Assembly: GCF_001651875.1 (NCBI RefSeq)
Contig: NZ_LNQB01000061.1
Location: 30,197-94,196 of the forward strand
From: Sinorhizobium saheli
Lineage (GTDB): Bacteria; Pseudomonadota; Alphaproteobacteria; Rhizobiales; Rhizobiaceae
DNA length: 64,000 nucleotides
Reading direction: 5' to 3'
The notes beneath the pieces were generated by a model. That model had not been told where the DNA came from. It saw nothing but the letters and a program-made list of their open reading frames with translations, and did no database searches. Position 1 is the stretch's first letter. Each line of letters begins with the position of its first letter. Shown here in pieces: positions 1-8,266 of this stretch. The position numbers and the translations under genes were made by a program.

Positions 1-285
1 CCCCGTTAGCATCGTTTCCTCTCGGTTCCACGACTCTTCGGACACCCATGGCGGCGGAAGGCCAAGTGCTCGCCCGACGATCTCGTCCTGAGAAACATAG
101 TTCTCGCAGTCGTAGTATTGCGAAATGCTCGAGGCCGTTGCCGCCCAGCACCAGTTGCTCCATTTCTGCGTTTGCATTTCGAAGGTCAGGTGCAATTGAT
201 TTGGATATCTGACGCGCTCTGGAAGTCGATAGAGGCTGCTGATCCAATCGAATACCGAGCTGACGAACCTGAATCCCTCACGCAT
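1..285 (-). CDS. papain-like cysteine peptidase (C39/C70-like), partial at left edge
   Basis: An open frame runs off the left edge on the minus strand; about 95 codons are visible from ATG 285, after an in-frame stop at 316-318. The stretch QKWSNWCWAATASSI (about residues 37-51) matches the active-site cysteine block of papain-like peptidases of the C39-like/C70 (AvrRpt2-like) type, where the Cys of WCWAA is the nucleophile. The following YYDCENYVSQDEIVGRALGL fits the helix after that cysteine. The catalytic His and Asp would lie outside the window. It lies 69 bp downstream of the phosphatase on the same strand and may share its transcript. GTG 300 is an alternative start. The fold call rests on one motif; the substrate is unknown. 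Confidence 0.55.
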   Translation of the reverse strand, partial: MREGFRFVSSVFDWISSLYRLPERVRYPNQLHLTFEMQTQKWSNWCWAATASSISQYYDCENYVSQDEIVGRALGLPPPWVSEESWNREETMLTG

Positions 286-354
286 TCTTCGCGAACCCAC
301 CGTGCAGGTGGCCAGCTACCTGCCCGCCGCCCAGATCCAGAAACCCGCCATCGA

Positions 355-1095
355 TCACCTGACCGCGCCCTGTAGAGGAGCGACCGCCTGAAGAACCTTC
401 TCGCTGCCGCGAGGGGGAATGTGAAGGGCAGAGAGTATGCTCCTGTCGTGTGCACCCGTGTCGATCGCTATCCGGCGGTGAAAACGCTCCACCATCAACG
501 ACGATGTCGGTGTGTGTCCGTGGACGACGGCCTTTCCGAAGGATTCTGAGAAGCTCAGGAAGGGCTCCCGGATCCACATGAGCTTGTACGGATCCTGCCG
601 AGTGAGCGGAACACCCGGCTCGACGCCGGCGTGGACGAGAATGTGGTCATCAAGTTCAACGTACTTCTCGGCTCCACGCAGGATGGCAACGTGGTCGACA
701 TCAACTACATCAACTACGTCGAGGATCCGATCCAGGTCGGCATTAGAAAAATCGAAACCGTAGGAGGCAAGGGTGGCTCGTCCTCCCATCTTGGCGATCC
801 AGTGAAGAAGAAGCGCCTGTTTCCGGCCCGAATCCTGTTCATCGAGAATGCGGAGGATGAATGAATCGTGGTTTCCGAGAACCAGCCGGGAATCGGGGAT
901 CTCCTTGAGTGTCGACGAGACGAGGTTCATCGCTTCGCGGCTGTTGGGACCACGGTCGATGATGTCGCCAAGGAATACAATACGGTGCGCGCACCCAATC
1001 CGTCCGGCCCGGTCCGAAATACCGTCGAGAAGGCTGCGAAGGAGATCGGCGCGGCCGTGAACGTCGCCGATCGCGAAGGTATGGGTGCTGGTCAA
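355..1095 (-). CDS. PPP-family metallophosphatase (Ser/Thr phosphatase-like)
   Basis: This 246-aa protein has the ordered PPP-phosphatase motifs: GDVHG (residues 9-13), GDIIDRGP (about 43-50), GNHD (about 74-77), then metal-binding histidines in LVHAG (about 155) and VVHGHT (about 190). They build a di-metal site for phosphoester hydrolysis. Similar small bacterial enzymes act on phosphoproteins or on dinucleoside polyphosphates, and sequence alone does not decide between these. The start is TTG 1095, 11 bp after an AGGAG. It precedes the partial cysteine peptidase on the same strand. Placement in an accessory island suggests a signalling or defence-related role, but that is inference. Confidence 0.8.
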   Translation of the reverse strand: MTSTHTFAIGDVHGRADLLRSLLDGISDRAGRIGCAHRIVFLGDIIDRGPNSREAMNLVSSTLKEIPDSRLVLGNHDSFILRILDEQDSGRKQALLLHWIAKMGGRATLASYGFDFSNADLDRILDVVDVVDVDHVAILRGAEKYVELDDHILVHAGVEPGVPLTRQDPYKLMWIREPFLSFSESFGKAVVHGHTPTSSLMVERFHRRIAIDTGAHDRSILSALHIPPRGSEKVLQAVAPLQGAVR

Positions 1096-1278
1096 GATCG
1101 TGAGGTCTCCTGTTGCGGGTAAGACCTCGCATGCAGGTTCTTGGCGAAACCTTTACGGAAATCCGTCGGGCCTCAGGACGGTTGACGGGAGGTGAATCCT
1201 TCCGGATGCATTTGCGGGCTCCGTTTTGGCGTCCATTAGTTCTTGCGGGATAGGTAGGAGAAAACAGGTGGAGCGGAC

Positions 1279-2142
1279 ATGAAGATCAAGACGGGCGAGC
1301 ACGCGCGGCACACGGAAGAGAAGTTCGGGGTCACGGTACTCCGCAGCGTGCACGGGTGGTACTGGGTCGTCGCCGGCAGCGACGCCGACACGACCGAAGA
1401 GTTGAGGGAACTGGTGAGCGAGATCAGCAGACGAGACGATGCCTGGTGGTTTTTCGACCGGAAGCCGTGGACTGCGATCTGGACTCTCGAGCTTCCCCAG
1501 GCAGGCACTCGCCGCTGTGCAATGGTGTCGGGCATGGTCAGTTACGCGCTGTCCACCCGGTTCGCACAGAACGAGCACTACGTCTTTCGCGCGCCCGAAA
1601 ATGACGGCGATCTCCATGCGGTCCTTGAGGCGCATTTGCCTCACATTCAGCACGTGGCTGAGACCGGAGAGTGGCCTGCCCAAGTCGTTGTGCCGGGCGA
1701 GCCGCTCGGAGGGTGGTTCGATGGGCCACAGGAAAAACTCCCGGCTCTGCAAGGGCCACGGCGGTGGGAGATCAACTGCGGGCCGGACTATCGCTGGAGG
1801 TTTGTCTCCGACACCGAATGTGGATACGACCTGCCGGAGAGGGAGCTCCATCTCTTTCAGGCAGACGATGTCGGCGAATGGATCGTGCGGATCTCGGAAA
1901 TGACCGTGCAGCCCTGGTCGAATCTCGCCAGGGTCAGACGCTTCGACACCGCCGTCGATCTCGGACATGGTCTGGGTCTCTCATATGACCAAGCCCGCGA
2001 GATCGGGAAGCTCTGGATGGACGGGACAGAGCCGGAAGCGCTCGGCGTTCCCTACGAGCCCAGGCCCGAGTACACGATGCGAGCATCCTACGAGCGCGAT
2101 GCCATGCTCCAGCCCGTCGGGCGCGTAACTGGTGCTGGCTGA
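1279..2142 (+). CDS. hypothetical protein, 287 aa, accessory island
   Basis: I do not recognise this family. The ATG at 1279 follows GTGGAG at a 6-bp spacing. The product is soluble-looking, acidic and rich in tryptophan (for example DDAWWFFDRKPWTAIWTLEL near residue 54), without membrane segments or a signal peptide. The C-terminal third has a helical stretch, GLSYDQAREIGKLWMDG. The gene is divergent from the phosphatase, with 183 bp between them. Downstream lies a decayed aldolase. The reading frame is intact and coding-like, so it is probably real, but no function can be assigned. Confidence 0.6.
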   Translation: MKIKTGEHARHTEEKFGVTVLRSVHGWYWVVAGSDADTTEELRELVSEISRRDDAWWFFDRKPWTAIWTLELPQAGTRRCAMVSGMVSYALSTRFAQNEHYVFRAPENDGDLHAVLEAHLPHIQHVAETGEWPAQVVVPGEPLGGWFDGPQEKLPALQGPRRWEINCGPDYRWRFVSDTECGYDLPERELHLFQADDVGEWIVRISEMTVQPWSNLARVRRFDTAVDLGHGLGLSYDQAREIGKLWMDGTEPEALGVPYEPRPEYTMRASYERDAMLQPVGRVTGAG

Positions 2143-2423
2143 ACGTCGACAGGTGGATCGACGACCGGACCGCCAGCTTGCCGGGTAAGGTGGTGACCAT
2201 CTTCCACAGCAACCAATAACCTTGGTTAGCGGAAAATACGCGCTCGCGAGAGGTTTCCGGACGCCGCGGCGAGAGGACGTTACTGCAATCGCCATGCATC
2301 CCCATTTCGAGGATATGGAATACAAACATTCGGTCGCTATCGCCGTGACCGCCGCCATCGGGGTGATGTGCGTGCTGTTGGTCACCGTTTCGATTCTCGG
2401 CCATACCATCTCGATCCCGCCCA
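2143..2423. other. gap with one weak micro-ORF
   Basis: Between the 287-aa gene and the aldolase remnant I see no firm gene. A 37-codon frame on the plus strand at 2315-2428 (MEYKHSVAIAVTAAIGVM...) would give a single-membrane-segment peptide. Its AGGA sits only 1 bp from the ATG, so its translation is doubtful. Confidence 0.25.
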
Positions 2424-3060
2424 TTTAGGCGCGCGCCAGCTAGACCAATGTCGGTTCGGGATCGTCTATTCCTCGACAAGGGCCTGGAGGGGGAGAAGGA
2501 CGGCGTCCAGTTGCTCAAGCCGATTCCCGATTTCGATCCCTTGCTAGCGCGAGCGGCAGAAAAGGGAATCTTTGGAACCAAGATGCGATTGATGATCGCC
2601 AACGCCGACCCCGTCGGCATTGCGGCTGTCGTAAAGCAGCAGTTCGCGATCGGACGGCAGATCCTGCAGCGCGGCCTCGTCCCGATCATCGATCCCGAAG
2701 TTCTGATCAAGAGCCAGACGAAGGAGAGAGCTGAGGCAATCCTTCTCGAGGAATCCTTGGGGAGCTTGCAGGACTCGATCACGATCAGAAGGTGATGATC
2801 AAGGTCTCCATCCTCGAAGTCGCGGATTTCTACGAGCCGCTGGTCAAGCACCCATCAGTCCTTCGCGTCGTCGCTCTTTCAGGCGGCTACACCAGGGACG
2901 AGGCCTGCCGCAAGCTGGAGCATAATCACGGTATGATCGCCAGCTTCTCTCTCCACTCGCGGAAGACCTGAGGGTGAGCATGAACGACACTGAGTTCGAC
3001 TCGGCGCTTGCGAAAACGATAGGCCAGATATTCGAAGCCAGCGCTATCAAGACCTCCTGA
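2424..3060 (+). pseudogene. fda: class I fructose-bisphosphate aldolase remnant
   Basis: Three frames read in turn rebuild the C-terminal two thirds of a bacterial class I fructose-1,6-bisphosphate aldolase, the type related to the staphylococcal enzyme. The first frame (to about 2780) gives DKGLEGEKDGVQLLKPIPDF, KGIFGTKMR and RGLVPIIDPEV. The second (about 2770-2950) gives MIKVSILEVADFYEPLVKHP and LSGGYTRDEACRKL. The third, to the TGA at 3058-3060, gives LAEDLRVSMNDTEFDSALAK. At least two frameshifts separate them. The N-terminal third is absent and the LKV of the VDKG region is lost by a further indel. The glycolytic enzyme cannot be made from this copy. It is probably a passenger gene decaying inside the island. 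Confidence 0.85.
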
Positions 3061-3239
3061 CCACACCGCTATCCGTCTCGACTGTCGAGCGCGTCGAGCG
3101 GTGACAACGCGTCGGCGACGAGGCGTTCCGAGGACTGGCACATGCTGCGGACTAGCGCGTGGAGGCTACGTATGCGCCCTCTCGACATGACATCATTTGG
3201 TGAGTACCGGTGTGATCCAAATTCGAGGGGATGGCGCAG

Positions 3240-4559
3240 ATGTCGTATGCAGTGAAGAAATGGATGGTCGACCGACGAGAGAACAGGTTTCCGAACACTG
3301 TCGCCATGGCCCACTTCTCGCCGCAGACGCAGATGGTGACGCTGGATCAATACGAGAAGGACGACCTGCCGAAAGCATTGGTGGCTGAGGATCACGGCAA
3401 AGTCGCCGAAATCATGGCAACCATAAGCCACGAGATGGCGCATTGGGCGGATGTCGTGGGAACGATCTGGGGACGCGCGTACCTGAAGCGCATATATAAG
3501 GGATTCAGGCAACTGCCGACAAAGGACAGTCCTCCAAAAGAGAGCGACTTCGCCTCATTCATCGACCTTCATGACGAAACACGTCGCCTGACCTTTCCGA
3601 AGTACTACCAGACCGTCTTCGAATCCAAGGAGACGCACAGTGCCAGGCACCCGTGGCAGATATCGTTTTCCGCAGGCCAGGAGATAGACGCGTACGGCAG
3701 ACTGGATCCCAGCAGGCCAATCCTCTTCGTCTGCTTTCACGACAACAGGACTGGCGACCGCCTCATCCGCCAGCCGATGACGGTCGGTGCTCTCCTCGAG
3801 ACCATCGCAGTTGCGTCCGAATACGACACTTTGCGCGCGATCCTGTTAGGCAAGGTGCCTGCACCCAAACAGAAGGAGGTCGGTGAGGGAATTCACGCTG
3901 GCCTTCTATCCCGGCTTTATGAACCGTCGCTCACGCTATATTCCGCTCCGGTGCATCTCCTCGCGCACTTCGCCCGGATCAGCGACGCAGCGCTGGCCTA
4001 CGACCTGGCGGCTACCATAGCACACGTGTGTCTCAACCTTTGCGAACGTCAGTTCAGAGACATTTTACTTCCTGATATAATGGCTCCGTGGTCAGCACTC
4101 TTCCCATCCTTCAAAGAACGGGAGAACCGTGCCTTCGCGTTCGCAGTTATCTGTTCAAATCTCGGCCATTGGCAGGACGGGAACAATAAAGACACGTGGA
4201 TCGACGCTGCTTTGAAGCAAAGCGGACTGCCCGGGCGACGATCGATCCTGGACCGGGCACTCGAGGCAATCGCAATGCAGAAGCCCGGCAGTCGGGCAAC
4301 CCATCTCGACGATGCTGAAAACTACATGCTCGAGCTCGGCCTTGGAGTTGCCATGGGAAGAAAAAAGGGTCCGACGTTTGGCCCCCTGCAGGCGCAGTCC
4401 TACGTGGGTGTCATCCCGCCAATGTTCGATTCGAACGGAGAGATCTACTTGCTTCCCAACAGCCGTTTTGACTTCACACGGTTCGACCCTGAAACCATGA
4501 TCAGACTGGACGAGGGCCTTTACGAATACACACGGAATCTTCTGACCGGCTGCCGCTGA
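3240..4559 (+). CDS. hypothetical protein with HEMAH metalloprotease-like motif, 439 aa
   Basis: I do not recognise the family. The start is set at ATG 3240, which has GAGGGG at about 9 bp; the ATG at 3231 directly abuts that sequence. Near residues 63-70 is ISHEMAHWAD, which fits the HExxH zinc-binding signature. A Glu in LLETIAVASEYD, about 125 residues later, could be a third ligand, but the spacing is only suggestive. The remainder looks alpha-helical and soluble. No signal peptide or membrane segment is seen. It is a single intact frame between an aldolase remnant and decayed defence genes. It could be a peptidase effector of an undescribed system, or the motif could be coincidental. Confidence 0.6.
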   Translation: MSYAVKKWMVDRRENRFPNTVAMAHFSPQTQMVTLDQYEKDDLPKALVAEDHGKVAEIMATISHEMAHWADVVGTIWGRAYLKRIYKGFRQLPTKDSPPKESDFASFIDLHDETRRLTFPKYYQTVFESKETHSARHPWQISFSAGQEIDAYGRLDPSRPILFVCFHDNRTGDRLIRQPMTVGALLETIAVASEYDTLRAILLGKVPAPKQKEVGEGIHAGLLSRLYEPSLTLYSAPVHLLAHFARISDAALAYDLAATIAHVCLNLCERQFRDILLPDIMAPWSALFPSFKERENRAFAFAVICSNLGHWQDGNNKDTWIDAALKQSGLPGRRSILDRALEAIAMQKPGSRATHLDDAENYMLELGLGVAMGRKKGPTFGPLQAQSYVGVIPPMFDSNGEIYLLPNSRFDFTRFDPETMIRLDEGLYEYTRNLLTGCR

Positions 4560-4601
4560 TGTGTACGATCGCCACGTCTCCTGAGCATGCCGACGGTACG
4601 G

Positions 4602-5273
4602 TTATCGAACATACTCGATCGGCCCCAGACCGAAAGGCACGGTTTCCGTGACTCGGTACCCGCCATCGAATTCCTCGATGGCCTTCCAGGCCTTCAGCGA
4701 GGTCAACAGAGCAGAAATCTCGTTGCCGTTCTGCCCTTTGACGTATCCATACACCTCCACCAAGACGCGGCCGGCTTCGGTAAGGTCATCTTGCATTACC
4801 TTGCCTTTCACAGCTTCTATCTGGTTCATGTGGTGCAAGAGTGCCGCCTCGCCGTAGCCGATGGGTTGCGCGAATACCCGGAGCCATGACAGGGCGATAG
4901 CAAGTAGGAAGCTGGGAAATGTCACTGGCGGTGCCGCGACGAGGCTTGGAAGGGCGCTTCCGCCTGCAACGCTTAAGAGTACGGGGGGAATGGATTGAAA
5001 TGGATCGCGCGCAAGATTCGAAAGTTTCAGGGAATACGCGAGCTGTCGGCGCTTTCGCACCAGCACCATTCCGAGCACGCCCTCGCGCTGTGGCCCTATG
5101 ACCTGGTCAGGAAGCTGCTTCCACTCGCTGTCGGCGTTCCTGGAAAGCTCTTCCGCCGCCTCGACGATCTGGGCGTCGGTAACTTCCGCCAGCCGGCACG
5201 TGGCTGGAAGATGAGCAATCACCTCCCTCATCATCGCAATCTGATCTTGCAACGGGGAATTCGTGTCCTGCAT
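4602..5273 (-). CDS. hypothetical protein with central hydrophobic segments, 223 aa
   Basis: No family recognised. ATG 5273 follows AGAGAG; a longer frame to 5336 has no better ribosome site. The N-terminal half is charged and helical. Around residues 105-150 lie two hydrophobic stretches (PPVLLSVAGGSALPSLVAAP and FPSFLLAIALSWLRVFAQP) that could form a membrane hairpin. The C-terminal part (EAGRVLVEVYGYVKGQNGNE ... YRVTETVPFG) resembles a small winged-helix-like domain. A soluble sensor plus a membrane hairpin would suit an abortive-infection effector, but this is inference. It is convergent with the HEMAH gene, with a 42-bp gap. Confidence 0.5.
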   Translation of the reverse strand: MQDTNSPLQDQIAMMREVIAHLPATCRLAEVTDAQIVEAAEELSRNADSEWKQLPDQVIGPQREGVLGMVLVRKRRQLAYSLKLSNLARDPFQSIPPVLLSVAGGSALPSLVAAPPVTFPSFLLAIALSWLRVFAQPIGYGEAALLHHMNQIEAVKGKVMQDDLTEAGRVLVEVYGYVKGQNGNEISALLTSLKAWKAIEEFDGGYRVTETVPFGLGPIEYVR

Positions 5274-5329
5274 CTTGCTCTCTGACGATCTGCCCTGATC
5301 TGGGCGCTGAATCACATGTTTTGGTATCG

Positions 5330-5755
5330 CTAGCACAATGGCCAGAGACGCTGAAGATTAGACGGCGAAGACTTCCACATTTTCGGTTTGTGGATGCTAG
5401 TCGGCGGCTGATCCTTAGGTTTACGACCTCGTCTCGAGGGAGTCTTCACTGCTGCCGGCACCACCAAGACTGAGGCCTTCGAAAGGCTGAGGATGTTTTC
5501 CACAACAAGCGAGATGGCCGGCTCTTCGTTCGCGATGTAAGAAGGGCTCCTGTCTTCAATCCTGGGGACCGGTTTCCTCTCGGCCCGTTGGATCGCCTTA
5601 CCGTCAAAGCCCTTGCGCTTCCTCTTCTCGAAGATGTCGCGGTAACGACGAGGGGAGATGCCGATGAACGGCTCGAAGAGCACCTTTGTATATTGCTCGG
5701 ACGGCGAGAAGGTTATCGAATCCTCGTGGAGGTCCTTCGCAGGCAAAAACCTCGG
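5330..5755 (-). pseudogene. C-terminal fragment of anti-phage dCTP deaminase-like protein
   Basis: The frame reads LPAKDLHEDSITF, KVLFEPFIGISPRRYRDIFE, a KRKRKGFDGK stretch and PSYIANEE. This is the order found at the C-terminus of the dCMP/dCTP deaminase family that depletes dCTP during phage infection (LHxDSI, KVxFEPFxGxxPRR, RKDxDG). The P-loop N-terminus and the zinc-binding deaminase domain with its HAE and PCxxC motifs are absent, so no activity is possible. Its upstream end is fused to the remnant of a SAVED-domain gene at the shared residues GVRMP. The last 60 or so residues are low-complexity and probably drifted. Confidence 0.65.
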
Positions 5756-5888
5756 CATCCTGACGCCCATGGAACCTTCTTTTCGCCGCTTGCCTCATAT
5801 TGATGTGTGCGATCACGCCAGGCAGGTTCCTCTTGTCGTAGCATCGTCCGAGGTTGAAGACCACGCTGATGGGCTGGACGAGTGCAGA
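5756..5888 (-). pseudogene. C-terminal remnant of a second 2TM-SAVED CBASS effector
   Basis: Read with two frame changes, this stretch gives VVFNLGRCYDKRNLPGV, then HQYEASGEKKVPW, then GVRMP. The intact SAVED effector ends with VAFNLGRRYDKRNLPGV, YQYEANGAKKFPW and GVRMP (positions about 10628-10755), so the two are clearly homologous. The frame changes look like an extra CA dinucleotide and one G lost from a G run. Nucleotide divergence is large, so this is a remnant of a related CBASS operon and not a fresh copy of the neighbour. The adjacent DUF429 gene cuts it off on the upstream side. Confidence 0.75.
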
Positions 5889-5905
5889 GGCACACGGGAG
5901 CTAGC

Positions 5906-6787
5906 TTGAGAGTAGTCCTAGGCATTGACGCTGCGTGGACACAGCAGGAGCCCAGCGGCGTCGCGCTGATTGCAGACAAGGGATCCTGCTGGGTGCTTAT
6001 CGAAGCCGCGGCCTCGTATGCCGCCTTCCTTGGGGCAGGGGGAGATGCCGCCCCGATCTTGCGCCATCGAGGATCGGTTCCGGATGCCGGATCCCTAACA
6101 GCCACAGCAAAGGAAAAGGCCGGCGCAATAGTCGATGTCGTCGCTGTCGACATGCCTCTTTCGCTGACCCCGATTGTCGGCCGAAGGGTCTCCGACAACA
6201 TGATCTCGTCTATGTATGGTGCTCGACACGCAAGCACGCATACGCCAAGCGCAACGCGTCCGGGCAAGTTGAGCGACGAACTCCGGGTAGCCTTTGAAGG
6301 CGAGGGATATCCGCTTGCTGTCTCGGAACTTTATCCGCCGGCGCTTCTGGAGGTCTATCCGCATCCCGCTCTCATCGAACTCGCGGCAGCGGATCGGCGA
6401 CTGCCTTACAAGCAATCGAAGATCAGGAAGTATTGGCCAGACGAGAGCCCTGTTGCTCGACGGGCGAACCTGCTGCGGACCTGGAGCGATATTGTGGGGC
6501 TGTTAAATGCCGAAATTTGCGGTGTGAAGGACGCGCTGCCGTTGCCGCCAATGGATGCGCGAGGGTACGAGTTGAAGGCCTTCGAAGATGCACTCGATGC
6601 CGTGGTCTGCGCATGGGTCGGAGCCTGCGCATTGACCGGGCGGGCGAGGGCGTACGGCGACAAAGACTCAGCAATCTGGGTTCCTGTTTCTTCTTCGACC
6701 TTACAGCCATCCCGCGCGGTGGGCATCATGGAATCCCGTCGTCGGGACCACCGGTGCGCAGCAGTTCGCGATAGTCCCTGCCAATAG
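5906..6787 (+). CDS. DUF429 domain protein (predicted RNase H-fold)
   Basis: The 293-aa product starts VVLGIDAAW and continues with VDVVAVDMPLSLTP, RRVSDNMISSMYG, LLEVYPHPALIEL, PYKQSKIRKYWP and FEDALDAVVCAWVGA. These are the hallmarks of DUF429, a family with acidic residues on an RNase H-like fold (GIDxAW, VDxP, YPHP and the DAxxCA helix). The start chosen is TTG 5906, with GGAG at 5 bp; GTG 5882 is in frame but lacks such a site. It is convergent with gajB. DUF429 proteins are widespread and biochemically poorly characterised. A role with Gabija is possible but not shown. Confidence 0.75.
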   Translation: MRVVLGIDAAWTQQEPSGVALIADKGSCWVLIEAAASYAAFLGAGGDAAPILRHRGSVPDAGSLTATAKEKAGAIVDVVAVDMPLSLTPIVGRRVSDNMISSMYGARHASTHTPSATRPGKLSDELRVAFEGEGYPLAVSELYPPALLEVYPHPALIELAAADRRLPYKQSKIRKYWPDESPVARRANLLRTWSDIVGLLNAEICGVKDALPLPPMDARGYELKAFEDALDAVVCAWVGACALTGRARAYGDKDSAIWVPVSSSTLQPSRAVGIMESRRRDHRCAAVRDSPCQ

Positions 6788-6832
6788 TATCGATTGCACT
6801 GGATCGTCGTCGCAGCGCCTCCTGCCAAACCG

Positions 6833-8266
6833 CTACCCAACCATCGGACTCGAAGAGCAGACGACCAGTTTCCGTGATCCTCTTGTGAGTGCGACATAGA
6901 GGTTCTTCGTGTTGCGGGTTCGGTTGCTGTCGAACTGCTCGGCATCCAGAATGACGGCAACATCTGCTTCGAGCCCCTTCAGGAGGAGCGGGCTGCCGAC
7001 GGCTCTTCTCGGGACGCGCCTTCCGATCATCCTGCTTTGCTCGCGGATCCGGACCGCCGCATTGAGGAACGCGTCAGGGATGCCGGGAGTACAGGATCGA
7101 AGCGCCTGCACGCATGCGCCGAGGATTTCGGGGCGGAAGGTTCTTGCACCTTGATTGTTCTCAAGGGCGAGGAGCAGCCTGACGAGGTTTTCGGCAGATC
7201 CGTCCGCCTTGTAGTCGAGGGCCGCCAGTTCGACGGCGGTGGCGTCCTTCCGTGAGGATCCTCGCTCGATGATCGCGATCCGCGAACGCAGGCCGCGCTT
7301 GTCCACGTTCGTCGTCACTTCGGACGCGAACTCCAGGACGGTGTCCAGATCGCCCGGCTGGTCGAGATCGACGCTTCCTGCGAACGTGATGACATCGGTG
7401 AGATCCACGGCCTCGACCGTGACTGCTCCCGGGGTTTGCTTTGCTACCCTGCGCTGGAGTGCCCGGTTCATGCCCGCCGCCATTATAAGAACCTTGCCGT
7501 CGGGGTTCGGAGGGCGGACGTTGCAGGCCTTGCGCTGGCGGGTTTCATCGTCGCTGCCGTCCAGTTCGACCCATTCGACCTCGGGCGGCGCTGTTCGGAG
7601 ATCGATCCGGCCACCCGCGACAAGGATCGCGCGGGCTTCCAGAAGCCACTCGCCGAAAGCCGGCGCGCCCGCTCGGATCCAGCGCCACGGCTTCGTCAGT
7701 TCTCCCGCCGACGAGAATGTTGAGCAGACATCATGGTCCCAATGCGGGTGCGGGCCCTGCCAACTGAATATCTCCTGCATGGGATCGCCGAGGACAACAG
7801 TTGGAATTACGGTCGAGAGATGGCTGACCATGCGATGCTGTTCATGGCCGCAGTCCTGATACTCGTCGACGATCACGCGGCTGTAGCTCGCATCCATGAT
7901 GTCATCGAGATGCTTTCCCTCGAAGAGCGCCGCGGCGGCCAGCTTGATCGCGGGGTAGTCGTTGCGGGGGTCATCCAGGGCGAGATGTCTGATATCGATG
8001 CCCGAGCGGGTCGGAAAGGTGTTGAGAGTTCGAAGCGCCCACCCGTCGAGCGTCGCCAATCGATACGAACGGCTCGGAACTCCCGCACGCTCCAGCCGCG
8101 ACCGCAGAACCGATACGCCCGCGTTAGTGTGGGTGAGGATCAGTATCGGCTTCCTGTCCGAGTGCCTGATGAGAGAATCCACAATGAGCTGGGTCTTTCC
8201 GCACCCGGCGGGAGCCGTGACCGATCCTCGCCGGATAGCCAGAAGATCGATGTCCCCTTCAGCCAT
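6833..8266 (-). CDS. gajB: Gabija protein GajB (UvrD-like helicase)
   Basis: This 477-aa superfamily 1 helicase-like NTPase has Walker A APAGCGKT (about residues 18-25), motif Ia LILTHTNAGV, Walker B RVIVDEYQDC, motif III GDPMQEIFSW and the terminal motif NLYVALTRGSRKLVV. It starts 8 bp inside the 3' end of gajA, so translation is coupled. In Gabija, GajB pairs with GajA and responds to nucleotide or DNA changes during phage infection; its length is close to the characterised GajB of about 490 aa. All NTPase motifs look intact. The gajA neighbour, not similarity alone, separates it from a generic UvrD protein. Confidence 0.9.
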   Translation of the reverse strand: MAEGDIDLLAIRRGSVTAPAGCGKTQLIVDSLIRHSDRKPILILTHTNAGVSVLRSRLERAGVPSRSYRLATLDGWALRTLNTFPTRSGIDIRHLALDDPRNDYPAIKLAAAALFEGKHLDDIMDASYSRVIVDEYQDCGHEQHRMVSHLSTVIPTVVLGDPMQEIFSWQGPHPHWDHDVCSTFSSAGELTKPWRWIRAGAPAFGEWLLEARAILVAGGRIDLRTAPPEVEWVELDGSDDETRQRKACNVRPPNPDGKVLIMAAGMNRALQRRVAKQTPGAVTVEAVDLTDVITFAGSVDLDQPGDLDTVLEFASEVTTNVDKRGLRSRIAIIERGSSRKDATAVELAALDYKADGSAENLVRLLLALENNQGARTFRPEILGACVQALRSCTPGIPDAFLNAAVRIREQSRMIGRRVPRRAVGSPLLLKGLEADVAVILDAEQFDSNRTRNTKNLYVALTRGSRKLVVCSSSPMVG

